A stretch of 64,000 bases of DNA, from contig NZ_KB899242.1 in the NCBI RefSeq assembly GCF_000378125.1, positions 620,001 through 684,000 on the forward strand, read 5' to 3'. Positions 34,749 through 43,552 of the stretch are shown piece after piece. The notes under the pieces are model-generated. The model worked only from the letters and a program-made list of their open reading frames with translations, did not search any database and was not told the DNA's origin. Made by a program: the position numbers and the translations under genes. The DNA is from Rudaea cellulosilytica DSM 22992. Its GTDB lineage: Bacteria > Pseudomonadota > Gammaproteobacteria > Xanthomonadales > Rhodanobacteraceae. Every line of letters begins with the position of its first letter. Position 1 is the stretch's first letter.

Positions 34749-36548
34749 ATGCAGCCGTCTTCGCCTCGCAGATTTTCGTTCCGGTGCGGAATAATCGGCG
34801 CCTCCGGCCTGGGCAAACCTATTGTTGCCGCCGCCGCGCTGCTCTGCGCCGGCATTGCGCAAGCCGCGAACACGCCGCCGCGATTTCCGCTGCCCCGGCA
34901 GACGCGCGATCCGATCCGCCTCGCTCCGCCGCTGGTTCAAGACGTGCCGGCAGACGACGCACAGGCCGCCCGCTTCCTGACCATGGCCACGTTCGGCCCG
35001 ACGCCCGCCGCGATTGCCGAACTGCGCCAGCTCGGCTACCACGCCTGGATCGTCAAACAGTTCGCCATGCCGGCCACGCCGATGCGGCCCTACGTCGAAT
35101 CGCTGGACAAGGCGGTGCAGAATCCGGGCCAGAACGACCGCATGGAAGCATGGTTCAACAATGCGATCACCGCGCCGGACCAGTTGCGCCAGCGCGTCGC
35201 CTGGGCGCTGTCGCAGATCATGGTCGTCTCCGACCAGTTCGCCGGGTTGAACCAGGACCCGATCGCGCTGGCCGAGTACGACGACATGCTCGCGCGCGAC
35301 GTCGGCGGCTGGACCGATGCCAACGGCATCTCGCACGCAGCGACGTTCTCCAACCTGATTTACGACGTGACGCTGAGCCCGGCGATGTCGAAGATGCTCA
35401 CCTACCTGCGCAACCAGAAAGGCGACAGCAGCAAGGGCACCTCGCCTGACGAGAACTACGCGCGCGAGGTGATGCAGTTGTTCACGATCGGCCTGATCCT
35501 GCTCAACCCGGACGGCTCGCAGAAGCTCGACGCCAACGGTCAGCCGATCCCGACCTACCCGCAGGCAGCGGTCTCGGCCTACGCGCGCATCTTCACCGGC
35601 TGGAGCTACTCGACCGGTTTCAACTCCAACCCGCTGAACTACCAGAACTGGTCGGTGGCCGAGTATCAGCCACTGGTCTGCTACGACGCCTATCACGACT
35701 TCGGCGCGAAGACGCTGATCAGTTATAGCGGCAACTACGGCACGAATTCCGACGCGCTCGGCGTCCCCGCGAACAATTCCTGTGCTGCCGACCTGCAGCA
35801 GGGTCTGGCGATTCTGGTCAATCATCCGAACACCGCGCCGTTCATCTCGAAACAGCTGATCCAGCGCCTGGTCACGAGCAATCCGACACCCGCCTACGTC
35901 AGCCGCGTCAGCGCGGTGTTCGGCAGCAGCGGCGGCGACCTGAGCAAGGTCGTCACGGCGATCCTCACCGACAGCGAGGCGCTCAGCGGAACGTTGCCCG
36001 CGCAGTACGCGGCGAGCTACACCTTCGGCAAGGCGCGCGAGCCTTTGCTCAAGCTGACCGCGTTGTGGCGCTACTATCACGCCGCAGCGTCGGTCGGCCT
36101 GTACACCTTCAACAATCCGCAGAGCGGCTACGCCGAGCGACCGCTCGGGGCTTCGTCGGTATTCAATTTTTATTCGCCGTTCTACGCGCCACCGGGCGAG
36201 ATCGCCGACAGCGGCCTGGTCGCTCCGGAGTTCCAGATCATCAACGAGTCGACGGTCGCATCGAGCGCCAATGACCTCACCGCGCGCAGCAATGCCTACG
36301 TCGGCAACAGCGGCAACAAGCCGGAGACGATCGCGATCGACCTGTCCTCACTGACCGCGATCGCCAACGACGCGAACGCGATGGCCGAGCAGATCAATCA
36401 CGACCTGCTGTACGGCCGCATGAGCGCGGCGATGAAGGCCAGCCTGGTCAAGATGATCAACGCGATTCCCGCAACGAGCGCGGTCACGCGCGCACAGGCG
36501 GCGCTGCAGCTGACCCTGATCTCCCCCGAATTCGCGATCCAGAAGTGA
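34749..36548 (+). CDS. DUF1800 family exported protein
   Basis: A 599-residue protein of the DUF1800 family. It is exported: hydrophobic segment PIVAAAALLCAGIAQA, preceded by Arg-rich residues. Core segments are ARFLTMATFGPTPAAIAELR, RQRVAWALSQIMVVSDQ, ENYAREVMQLFTIGL and PFISKQLIQRLVTSNP. The function is unknown; the family nearly always pairs with DUF1501, as here (7 bases to the next gene). A TTG at 34743 is an alternative start. Confidence 0.9.
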   Translation: MQPSSPRRFSFRCGIIGASGLGKPIVAAAALLCAGIAQAANTPPRFPLPRQTRDPIRLAPPLVQDVPADDAQAARFLTMATFGPTPAAIAELRQLGYHAWIVKQFAMPATPMRPYVESLDKAVQNPGQNDRMEAWFNNAITAPDQLRQRVAWALSQIMVVSDQFAGLNQDPIALAEYDDMLARDVGGWTDANGISHAATFSNLIYDVTLSPAMSKMLTYLRNQKGDSSKGTSPDENYAREVMQLFTIGLILLNPDGSQKLDANGQPIPTYPQAAVSAYARIFTGWSYSTGFNSNPLNYQNWSVAEYQPLVCYDAYHDFGAKTLISYSGNYGTNSDALGVPANNSCAADLQQGLAILVNHPNTAPFISKQLIQRLVTSNPTPAYVSRVSAVFGSSGGDLSKVVTAILTDSEALSGTLPAQYAASYTFGKAREPLLKLTALWRYYHAAASVGLYTFNNPQSGYAERPLGASSVFNFYSPFYAPPGEIADSGLVAPEFQIINESTVASSANDLTARSNAYVGNSGNKPETIAIDLSSLTAIANDANAMAEQINHDLLYGRMSAAMKASLVKMINAIPATSAVTRAQAALQLTLISPEFAIQK

Positions 36549-36555
36549 GCGCGCC

Positions 36556-37989
36556 ATGAGCTATTCATTCAATCCCTCGCGCCGCCTGTTCCTGCGCGAT
36601 GCCGTCTGCTCGAGCCTCGCCGCGGCCACGAGCGGCGCATTGATGACCCAGTTCGGCCTGGTCAATTCCGCGCTCGCGGCACCGTTCTGCGGCAGCTACG
36701 GCGACGTCAACGACTACAAGGCGCTGATCTGCCTGTTCCTGCTCGGCGGCAACGACTCATGGAACATGCTGATCCCGAGCGATGCGACGCGCTACGCGAC
36801 CTACAGCGTCTCGCGCAGCGGCGCCGCACCGACCGGCATGGCGATCGCGCAGAACACGCTGCTGCCGATCAACGTGCTCAACGCGGGCGCCGGCGAGAGC
36901 TACGGCCTGCATCCGAATCTGCCGGAGCTGCAACGCGTGTTCAACAACAGCAACGGCGCGTTCGTCGTCAACGTCGGCACCGCCGTGCAACCGATCGTCA
37001 AGACGCAGTACCTGAAACCGGGCTACCCGCTGCCACCGCAGTTGTTCTCGCACGCCGACCAGCAGGCACAGTGGCAGTACGGCCAGCCCAAACAGAACGG
37101 CACGACCGGCTGGGGCGGCCTCGTCGCCGACCGCCTGCACGTGCTCAACGCCGGCGCGACGATTCCGATGTCGATCTCGCTGAGCGGCCAGAACCGATTC
37201 CAAGCCGGCGCATCGGTGCAGCCGTACTCGATCTCGTCGAACGGCCCGACCAGCCTCGCCGGCTACACCGGCAGCACGGGTCCGGCGCGGATCACTGCGC
37301 TTGCGGAGATGCTTGCCGAAACCTATGCCGACCCCTTGTCGCGCGCGTACACGGGCAAGGTCGGCAATGCGCTCGACTACTACAACACGATGACCGCCGC
37401 GCTCGCGCAGGCGCCCGCGCTGACGACGGTGTTTCCGGCGAACAACCCGATCGCCGCGGCGCTCGCCGAAGTGGCCAAGGTCATCTCGATGCGCGGCATG
37501 CTCAACGCGAAGCGGCAGATTTTCTTCATCGGCTACGGCAGCTTCGACACGCATGCGAACCAGCTCAACGACCAGCCCAAACTGCTGACCACCGTCTCGC
37601 AGGCGCTCGGTGCGTTCTACGATTGCACGGTCAACGACCTGAAGATTCCGCAGTCGATCACGACGTTCACGCTGTCGGAATTCGCGCGCACGCTCAATTC
37701 GAACGGCGACGGCACCGATCACGCCTGGGCCGGCAATCAGTTCGTGATGGGCGGCGCGGTGAAAGGACAGAAGCTCTACGGCGCGAACGCGGCGAGCGGG
37801 CACCTGTTCCCCGACCAGACGCTCAACGGGCCCGATTGCCTCAGCCGCGGCCAGATGATTCCCGCGGTCTCGAGTGATCAGTACTCGGCGACGCTCGCGA
37901 GCTGGCTCGGCGTGCAGGATTGCGACATCGCGACGATCTTTCCCTACGTCGGCAACTTCGCGACGAAGAACCTGGGTTTCCTGTCATGA
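36556..37989 (+). CDS. DUF1501 family Tat-exported protein
   Basis: A 477-residue protein with a twin-arginine signal (SRRLFLRDAVCSSLAA). DUF1501 proteins have an alkaline-phosphatase-like sulfatase fold; visible segments are CLFLLGGNDSWNMLIP, GYGSFDTHANQLNDQP, TLSEFARTLNSNGDGTDHAW and a C-terminal TIFPYVGNFATKNLGFLS. The paired aspartates and histidines suggest metal binding, but no substrate is known. It overlaps the cupredoxin gene by 4 bases. Confidence 0.9.
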   Translation: MSYSFNPSRRLFLRDAVCSSLAAATSGALMTQFGLVNSALAAPFCGSYGDVNDYKALICLFLLGGNDSWNMLIPSDATRYATYSVSRSGAAPTGMAIAQNTLLPINVLNAGAGESYGLHPNLPELQRVFNNSNGAFVVNVGTAVQPIVKTQYLKPGYPLPPQLFSHADQQAQWQYGQPKQNGTTGWGGLVADRLHVLNAGATIPMSISLSGQNRFQAGASVQPYSISSNGPTSLAGYTGSTGPARITALAEMLAETYADPLSRAYTGKVGNALDYYNTMTAALAQAPALTTVFPANNPIAAALAEVAKVISMRGMLNAKRQIFFIGYGSFDTHANQLNDQPKLLTTVSQALGAFYDCTVNDLKIPQSITTFTLSEFARTLNSNGDGTDHAWAGNQFVMGGAVKGQKLYGANAASGHLFPDQTLNGPDCLSRGQMIPAVSSDQYSATLASWLGVQDCDIATIFPYVGNFATKNLGFLS

Positions 37990-38762
37990 CGACGCATCGT
38001 TCCCCACTCGCTGCCCTCCTCTTCGTGTTCGCCGGAATTTTCAGCGCGCCCGTCGTCGCCAGCGATCACCAGGTCAGCGTCGGCGGCAGCAACGATGCGT
38101 TTTCGCCGTCGACCCTGACGATCAACGCGGGCGACACGGTCACGTTCTCCGAAGTGTCGGGGTCGCACAACGTCGTCTCCGACACGACGGGGCTATTCCG
38201 CTGCGCAAACGGCTGCGACGGCGACGGCAAGGGCGGCAACGGCAATGTCGCCGACAACAACTGGAGCGTGACGATCAGCTTTCCGACCGCGGGCACGTTC
38301 GGCTACTACTGCGAGGCGCACGGCGCCCCCGGCGTGGGCATGCATGGCACGGTCCGCGTCAACGCGGTCGCCTTCGCCATCACGCCGGGTATCACCGGCC
38401 TCTGGTACAACAAGAACCAATCCGGCCAAGGCTTCGACGTGCAAGTGCTCGGCAACGGCAGCATCGTTGCGATCTGGTACGTGTTCGACAACGCCGGCAA
38501 TACTCTGTGGCTGTTCGGCCAGGGCAGCTACAGCGGCGGCATGGCGACGCTGGACGTCTACACTTCGACCGGCGGCCTGTTTCCGCCAGCCTTCGATCCG
38601 GCGACGGTCGCACGCAACAAATACAAATGGGGCACGTTCACGCTGAGTTTCAGCGACTGCAACACCGGCACCGCCTCGTGGGTGCCGCTCGTCCCGGGCT
38701 ATACGAGCGGCTCGATGCCGATCACGCGATTGAGCGGCGTCGGCGGACTGGCCTGTCCCTAG
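37986..38762 (+). CDS. Secreted cupredoxin (plastocyanin-like) protein with an extra C-terminal domain
   Basis: A 258-residue exported protein (signal LLFVFAGIFSAPVVA). Residues about 25-122 form a type I copper domain: ligand His in SGSHNVV, then Cys, His and Met in YYCEAHGAPGVGMHG. Residues about 130-258 form a separate beta domain (GITGLWYNKNQSGQGFDVQV, TLWLFGQGSYSGGMATLDVY) seen in other exported xanthomonad proteins but unnamed to me. Its overlap with DUF1501 suggests it serves as electron carrier or copper protein for that pair. Confidence 0.82.
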   Translation: MTTHRSPLAALLFVFAGIFSAPVVASDHQVSVGGSNDAFSPSTLTINAGDTVTFSEVSGSHNVVSDTTGLFRCANGCDGDGKGGNGNVADNNWSVTISFPTAGTFGYYCEAHGAPGVGMHGTVRVNAVAFAITPGITGLWYNKNQSGQGFDVQVLGNGSIVAIWYVFDNAGNTLWLFGQGSYSGGMATLDVYTSTGGLFPPAFDPATVARNKYKWGTFTLSFSDCNTGTASWVPLVPGYTSGSMPITRLSGVGGLACP

Positions 38763-38772
38763 GCCAGACCTC

Positions 38773-38829
38773 ACACGCACTTTCCGTTACCAGGAATTTT
38801 CCACGGCGAATCTCGGCTTCCTGTCCTGA
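38773..38829 (+). pseudogene. C-terminal remnant of a second DUF1501 gene
   Basis: In one frame this reads TRTFRYQEFSTANLGFLS and stops with TGA at 38827-38829. This matches the end of the intact DUF1501 protein (ATIFPYVGNFATKNLGFLS, stop at 37989) at most positions, while the DNA differs at many codons. It has no start of its own. It suggests that a second, diverged DUF1501 copy was lost, leaving only its tail after the cupredoxin gene. Confidence 0.6.
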
Positions 38830-38834
38830 CCGCC

Positions 38835-39311
38835 CTACGGAAGGAACTGCACGACAGACCCTGACGTGGGCTGACCCGGCGGAACATAGGCCGGCGCGGC
38901 GGTGCCAGCCGGGCCGAGCGTTTTTACGAACGCGTAGATCGCCTTCAGGTCCTCGTCGTTCATCGCGCGCACGTTGAACCACGGCATCGGCGGACGCGGC
39001 TGCATCGTGCGCGCGTGCGTGAGCCACTGCTGCTCGCTCAAGCCGTTCAACAGCAGGCGCAGGTTGGTCGCATAGGTCGTGCCCCACGGGCCCTTCCAGC
39101 CGAGCGCGTCGCCCGTGAGCCACAGCTTCTCGTCGACCTGGCCGGCTTGCGGGGCGTAGCCGGGCGTGTGGCAATCGTTGCAGCCGCTGGTGCGGACGAG
39201 GTAGCGGCCGCGCTGCGCCTGCGGCGACATGGCAGTGGTTTCCGCGGCGGTCGCCGCGAAGCTCGCAGCGGCCAGCACCACGGCCGCGAGCAGGGATGTC
39301 TTGAACTTCAT
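38835..39311 (-). CDS. Periplasmic c-type cytochrome
   Basis: A 158-residue exported protein (signal LLAAVVLAAASFAATAA) with one haem-binding motif CNDCH near residue 44. The distal methionine is probably in PPMPWFNVRAM, followed by the helix NDEDLKAIYAFVKTLGP. It resembles small class I cytochromes accepting electrons from periplasmic dehydrogenases. It converges with the DUF1800-DUF1501-cupredoxin group, a possible redox partner. Confidence 0.85.
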   Translation of the reverse strand: MKFKTSLLAAVVLAAASFAATAAETTAMSPQAQRGRYLVRTSGCNDCHTPGYAPQAGQVDEKLWLTGDALGWKGPWGTTYATNLRLLLNGLSEQQWLTHARTMQPRPPMPWFNVRAMNDEDLKAIYAFVKTLGPAGTAAPAYVPPGQPTSGSVVQFLP

Positions 39312-39496
39312 CGGGATTTCCTCTTGTCTCGATTACCGAAAAACGGTCGAACCGATCGTTCGACTCGGCATAGTTAGCGGAACAGGAGGAAATTCGGCTC
39401 ATCGAAGCGCCGCGCCCCCGGCAGGGCGCGTGGAACGTGCGCCGCATCGCAGCGAGCCCATGACGGCGGCAAGCCTCCGGGGAGAAGGAATGCGCT

Positions 39497-40414
39497 TCAG
39501 GCCAGCGTCGCGAACTCGGCACCTTCGACCGCGTAGCGTGCGTAGCGGAAATCGCGAATACCGACGAGACGATCGCCATCCCAGCTCAACAACACGAAAT
39601 AGATAGGCGCTCCCGCGGTATCGTGCGGATCGAAGGCGAGCGCCGCGGGCCGGCCGTCGACGCTGCCAAGCACGAAACGCCAATCCGCGAGCCGTTCGTA
39701 CTGGCCGTAGTAGGTGCCGACTTGCGTGCGTCCGCTCAGGCGCGTCCTCGCGACGAGATCGAGGCGCACCTCGTCGGCGAGCATCGCGCGCAACGCATCG
39801 AAGTCGCGCGCATTGAAGCGGTCGATGTAGGCCGCGATCAGCGCCTGTTCGCGCTTCGACGGGGCCACGACGCGAGTCGGCTCCGCTTCGAGGGAAAGCT
39901 CGCGCAGGCGCGCGCGTCCACGATGCAGCGCCGCCTTCACCGAGGCGATCGTTGCGTCGTCGAGCACACCGGCGATCTCCTCGATCGAGTGACCGAGCAC
40001 GTCTTTGAGGATCACGCAGCTGCGCTGCGATGCCGGCAATCGCATGAAGGTGCGCAGGCTCGTTTCGACGGCCATATGTTCGTCCTCGATCGCAACGGAG
40101 GTGGCCAGCATCGCAACGTCTTCGTCGGAATGAACGGCTTCGCGCCGCGCGCGCTGGCGCAGATGATCGAGCGCGGCGTTGTGGGCGATGCGGAACATCC
40201 AGGCGTCGGCATCGTCGATCGCGCCGGCGCCGGGCAATGCTTCGAGCGCCTTGGCCAGCGCCTCCTGCAGCACATCCTCGCCGTCGACGACCGATCCGGT
40301 CATGCGTGCGCAGTAGCGATGCAGCCTCGGCCGGAGCGCGGCGATCAGGCGATCGAACGCCGCAGCATCCAGAGGCTGCACGGCGGGCACCGCGTCCGAT
40401 CGCGTCGATGTCAT
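39497..40414 (-). CDS. ECF sigma factor with a C-terminal SnoaL-like domain
   Basis: A 305-residue sigma-70 family factor. Residues about 15-85 are region 2 (LRPRLHRYCARMTGSVVDGE, DADAWMFRIAHNAALDHLRQ), about 115-175 region 4 (SQRSCVILKDVLGHSIEEIA). The C-terminal about 120 residues form a SnoaL/NTF2-like domain, as in the ECF41/ECF56-type factors, where it replaces an anti-sigma factor as an activity switch. I did not find the DGGGK motif of classical ECF41. It is divergent from an SDR gene 216 bases away, the typical target type for these factors. Confidence 0.87.
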   Translation of the reverse strand: MTSTRSDAVPAVQPLDAAAFDRLIAALRPRLHRYCARMTGSVVDGEDVLQEALAKALEALPGAGAIDDADAWMFRIAHNAALDHLRQRARREAVHSDEDVAMLATSVAIEDEHMAVETSLRTFMRLPASQRSCVILKDVLGHSIEEIAGVLDDATIASVKAALHRGRARLRELSLEAEPTRVVAPSKREQALIAAYIDRFNARDFDALRAMLADEVRLDLVARTRLSGRTQVGTYYGQYERLADWRFVLGSVDGRPAALAFDPHDTAGAPIYFVLLSWDGDRLVGIRDFRYARYAVEGAEFATLA

Positions 40415-40630
40415 GCGTGCCAGGTGTCGCGAGTGTGAAGGGAGTGGCGTTGCACGGGATTCCTCATCATTTTCGCAAATGCATTGTGCGCGTTCTCTCC
40501 AGGAGACGTTGCCGAGTGGGCAAAGGATTCGCCATTGCCGAAATTTTTCGCAACCGGCCGGATCGTTCTCGCCCGCGCATTCGTCCCCGAATGCGTACCA
40601 CCAACTCCCACCGGATACGAGGAACGCAAC

Positions 40631-41449
40631 ATGCCTTCGCCTGCTGAAAAACCCATTGCCAATCCCGACACCAACCCGATCGAACCATTGCACGAGCTTT
40701 CCGGCAAGACAGCGATGATCGTCGGCGCCAGTCGCGGTATCGGCCGCGGCATCGCCCTGGCCTTTGCCGGAGCCGGCGCGCGCGTCATCGCCGTGTCGCG
40801 TTCGAGCACGGAGTTTGCCGAAGCCGGCGCAAACACTGGCGAGATCAGGCAGGAAATCGCGGACGCCGGCGACGCCGGGCTGCCCGCGTTGCTGCTCGAT
40901 CGCCACGACCCGGACGTCGTCGTCCTCGTCGCCGGCGCGATCCCGCCCATGCTTCCGCTGCAGCAACAGAGTTGGGAGGCATTCTCGGCCAACTGGCAGG
41001 CAGACGTGCGCATCGCCTTCCACTGGCTGCGCGAGATCCTGCTGAAACCGTTGCGCCCCGGCAGCCGCGTGGTCGTCTTCAGCAGCGGTGCCGCGCTCGG
41101 CGGCTCGCCGCTCAGCGGCGGCTACGCCGGCGCCAAGGCGATGCAGCGTTTCCTCGCGGCCTACGCACAGAACGAGGCTGTGCGCGGCGGACTGGACATC
41201 ACTTTCACCGCGGTGCTGCCGCGGTTCTCGCCGCAGACCGGTGTCGGCAAGGTGGCAGTGCAGGCCTACGCGGCGCGTGCCGGCCAGTCGGTCGAGGCAT
41301 TCCTGCAGTCGTTCGTGCAATCCTCCGGCCCGCTGCTCAGCCCACAAATCGCCGGCGCCGCCTTGCTGCAACTGGCGACACTGGATGCCGCCGATTTCGC
41401 GCCGGCCTACCTGCTGACCGGTGCCGGTCTGCAGAAGCTGCCTAATTGA
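40631..41449 (+). CDS. Short-chain dehydrogenase/reductase (probable target of the adjacent sigma factor)
   Basis: A 272-residue SDR. The cofactor motif is GASRGIGRGIA, the catalytic serine is in FSSGAALGG and the Y-x-x-x-K pair is in GGYAGAKAM. The start at 40631 follows GATACGAGGAAC; a start at 40484 would add an unlikely 49-residue tail. The divergent placement relative to the ECF sigma gene suggests it is controlled by that factor. Substrate unknown. Confidence 0.85.
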   Translation: MPSPAEKPIANPDTNPIEPLHELSGKTAMIVGASRGIGRGIALAFAGAGARVIAVSRSSTEFAEAGANTGEIRQEIADAGDAGLPALLLDRHDPDVVVLVAGAIPPMLPLQQQSWEAFSANWQADVRIAFHWLREILLKPLRPGSRVVVFSSGAALGGSPLSGGYAGAKAMQRFLAAYAQNEAVRGGLDITFTAVLPRFSPQTGVGKVAVQAYAARAGQSVEAFLQSFVQSSGPLLSPQIAGAALLQLATLDAADFAPAYLLTGAGLQKLPN

Positions 41450-41458
41450 TCGGACTAG

Positions 41459-41595
41459 AACCTATCTCAAACGTAGCGAGCGAAGGCAGTTCGCGCGTCG
41501 CCGGAGCACAGGAACCGGAGTTTACTGGTAGTAAATGAGGATTCCGAGCACCGCCGGCGCGCGAAATGTCGAGCACAGTAGTTTTGAGATAGGTT
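41459..41595. repeat. Long intergenic hairpin element, copy 3 (inverted)
   Basis: A 137-bp element in the opposite orientation to copies 1 and 2. Arms AACCTATCTCAAAC (41459-41472) and GTTTTGAGATAGGTT (41581-41595) match copy 1. The apical stem is TTTAC/GTAAA around TGGTA (41521-41535). It lies between two SDR genes. Confidence 0.85.
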
Positions 41596-41646
41596 CTTGA
41601 AGCCTTGCTACAATCCGCGCCCCTATCCGCCTCAGGACGCGCGCTC

Positions 41647-42414
41647 ATGCAACTCGATCAGGTCAAGGCCATCGTCACCGGCGGCGCATCCGGGCTTGGT
41701 TTCGGTGTTGCCAAACATCTCGTCGCGCATGGCGCGAAGGTCGCGCTGTTCGACGTCAGCTCGGAGAAAGGCGCGCAGGCCGTCGCCGCACTCGGCACGA
41801 ACACGCGCTACTTCAACACCGACGTGAGCAACGAGGAGCAGGTCGCGGCGAACGCCAAGGCTGCACAGGAATGGCTCGGCGGCCTCAACACCGCGATCAA
41901 CTGCGCCGGCATCCTCGGCGCCGGCCGCGCACTCGGCAAGGAAGGCCCGATGCCGCTGAAGACATTCGCGACGACGGTGACGGTCAACCTGATCGGCAGC
42001 TTCAACGTGGCCAAGGCCGCCGCCGACCTGATCCAGCACAACGCGCCCGGCGAGGATGGCGAGCGCGGCGTGATCGTCAACACCGCATCGATTGCCGCGT
42101 TCGAAGGCCAGATCGGCCAGGCCGCGTATTCGGCGTCGAAAGGCGGCGTGGTCGGCATGACCTTGCCGCTCGCGCGCGAGTTCGCGCGCATCGGCGTGCG
42201 CGTGATGACCGTCGCGCCGGGCGTGTTCCATACGCCGATGGTCGAGGGCATGCCGGAAAATGTATACAATTCGCTTTGTGCGCAGGTGCCCTATCCGTCG
42301 CGCCTCGGCACGGCGGAAGAATTCGCCGACGCGGTCGCGTTCATCCTGCAGAACCGCTACATGAACGGCAGCGTGATCCGCCTCGATGGCGCAATTCGCC
42401 TCGCCCCGAAGTGA
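41647..42414 (+). CDS. 3-hydroxyacyl-CoA dehydrogenase of the SDR type (HSD17B10-like)
   Basis: A 255-residue SDR. The cofactor motif is TGGASGLGFGVA, the active-site Y-x-x-x-K is in AAYSASKGG, and NTASIAAFEGQIGQ and TVAPGVFHTPM are typical of the type II 3-hydroxyacyl-CoA dehydrogenases that act on 2-methyl-3-hydroxybutyryl-CoA and related substrates. The ATG at 41647 is chosen by alignment with the family. It would fit isoleucine or fatty-acid breakdown. Confidence 0.88.
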   Translation: MQLDQVKAIVTGGASGLGFGVAKHLVAHGAKVALFDVSSEKGAQAVAALGTNTRYFNTDVSNEEQVAANAKAAQEWLGGLNTAINCAGILGAGRALGKEGPMPLKTFATTVTVNLIGSFNVAKAAADLIQHNAPGEDGERGVIVNTASIAAFEGQIGQAAYSASKGGVVGMTLPLAREFARIGVRVMTVAPGVFHTPMVEGMPENVYNSLCAQVPYPSRLGTAEEFADAVAFILQNRYMNGSVIRLDGAIRLAPK

Positions 42415-42424
42415 CTGTTCTTCC

Positions 42425-42443
42425 CTTCTCCGATCGGGAGAAG
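42425..42443 (+). terminator. Palindromic hairpin between the SDR gene and efpL
   Basis: CTTCTCCGATCGGGAGAAG is a near-perfect inverted repeat ending 24 bases before the efpL start, followed by CTCTATTT. It may be a weak terminator or a leader hairpin. Confidence 0.35.
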
Positions 42444-42467
42444 CTCTATTTCCCCGCTGGAATTTAA

Positions 42468-43031
42468 ATGAAAGCCTTCGAAGTCAAACGCGGCAACGTC
42501 GTCGAGTACAACGGCAAGGTCTGGCAGATACGCGAAATCGAGCGCAGCGCGCCGCAAGGACGCGGTGGCAACGTCACCTTCCGCTTCGTCATGTACTCGG
42601 TGCCGGGTGCGCAGAAGCTCGACATCTCGCTGCGCGCCGACGATGACCTCAAGGAAACCGAACTCGTGCGTCGCGCGGCGAATTTCTCGTACAAGGATGG
42701 CGATGCGTTCGTGTTCATGGACAACGAGGACTACACCCAGTACACGCTCGATGCGGTGACGGTCGGCGACGCGGCCGGCTACATCGTCGAAGGCGTGGAG
42801 GGCTACTACATCCAGTTGATCGACGACGCACCGATCGGCCTGCAGGTGCCGGCAACGGTGACGCTGCAGGTGGTCGACACCGCTCCGGAACTGAAGGGCG
42901 CCTCGGCAACCAAGCGCTCGAAGCCGGCCAAGTTGAACACTGGCATCGAGATCCAGGTACCCGAATACATCACCAACGGCGAAGCGGTGCTGGTTAACAC
43001 GACGACCGGGGAATTCTCGGGCCGCGCGTGA
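42468..43031 (+). CDS. yeiP: Elongation factor P-like protein YeiP (EfpL)
   Basis: A 187-residue EF-P paralogue that relieves ribosome stalling. It has the three beta-barrel domains: KOW-like N-terminus ([20 protein letters not shown]), central [17 protein letters not shown], and C-terminal [20 protein letters not shown] with [13 protein letters not shown]. The tip loop [10 protein letters not shown] has an arginine, as in the YeiP/EfpL subgroup, rather than the lysine of canonical EF-P. It overlaps the next gene by 4 bases. Confidence 0.92.
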   Translation: MKAFEVKRGNVVEYNGKVWQIREIERSAPQGRGGNVTFRFVMYSVPGAQKLDISLRADDDLKETELVRRAANFSYKDGDAFVFMDNEDYTQYTLDAVTVGDAAGYIVEGVEGYYIQLIDDAPIGLQVPATVTLQVVDTAPELKGASATKRSKPAKLNTGIEIQVPEYITNGEAVLVNTTTGEFSGRA

Positions 43032-43552
43032 CCGCGACGCAGGTCCGCCGCGCGAGCGCCGCCGATGCCGCCACGCTGGCGGCACTGGCCGAACGCACTT
43101 TTCGCGACACGTTCACCGAGGTCAACACGCCGGAGAACATGGCGGCGCATGCTGCGGCGTCCTACGGCATCGACAAACAGCGCGAGGAAATCGAATCCGA
43201 TCGAATCCGCACGCTGCTCGTGGAACTCGACGGCGTCGTCGCAGGCTACGCGCAGCTGCGCAACGGCCACCACCCCGACTGCGTGAGTGCGGAAAACGCC
43301 ATTGAACTCTGGCGTTTCTACATCGATCGCAGCGGGATCGGACGCGGCCTGGCGCAGCGTCTGATGCAAGCCGTCGTTGCCGAAGCCGCCGAATGGAACG
43401 GCCGCGCGCTCTGGCTCGGCGTCTGGGAGCACAACCCGCGCGCGATTGCGTTCTACCGCAAATGCGGCTTCGTCGAGGTCGGCGCGCACGTGTTCCGTCT
43501 CGGCGACGATGCGCAGACCGATCTGATCATGCAGCGCGAGCTAGCGCGCTAG
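43028..43552 (+). CDS. GNAT N-acetyltransferase
   Basis: A 174-residue acetyltransferase starting with GTG that overlaps yeiP. The acetyl-CoA loop is [15 protein letters not shown], and the terminal beta-alpha segment is [17 protein letters not shown]. The substrate is unknown. Its end overlaps the convergent Nudix gene by 12 bases. Confidence 0.86.
   Translation: MTATQVRRASAADAATLAALAERTFRDTFTEVNTPENMAAHAAASYGIDKQREEIESDRIRTLLVELDGVVAGYAQLRNGHHPDCVSAENAIELWRFYIDRSGIGRGLAQRLMQAVVAEAAEWNGRALWLGVWEHNPRAIAFYRKCGFVEVGAHVFRLGDDAQTDLIMQRELAR

Noticed and set aside
34743-36548. TTG start for the DUF1800 gene
   Set aside because: The ATG two codons later follows TTTGGGGAG at suitable spacing; the TTG adds nothing.
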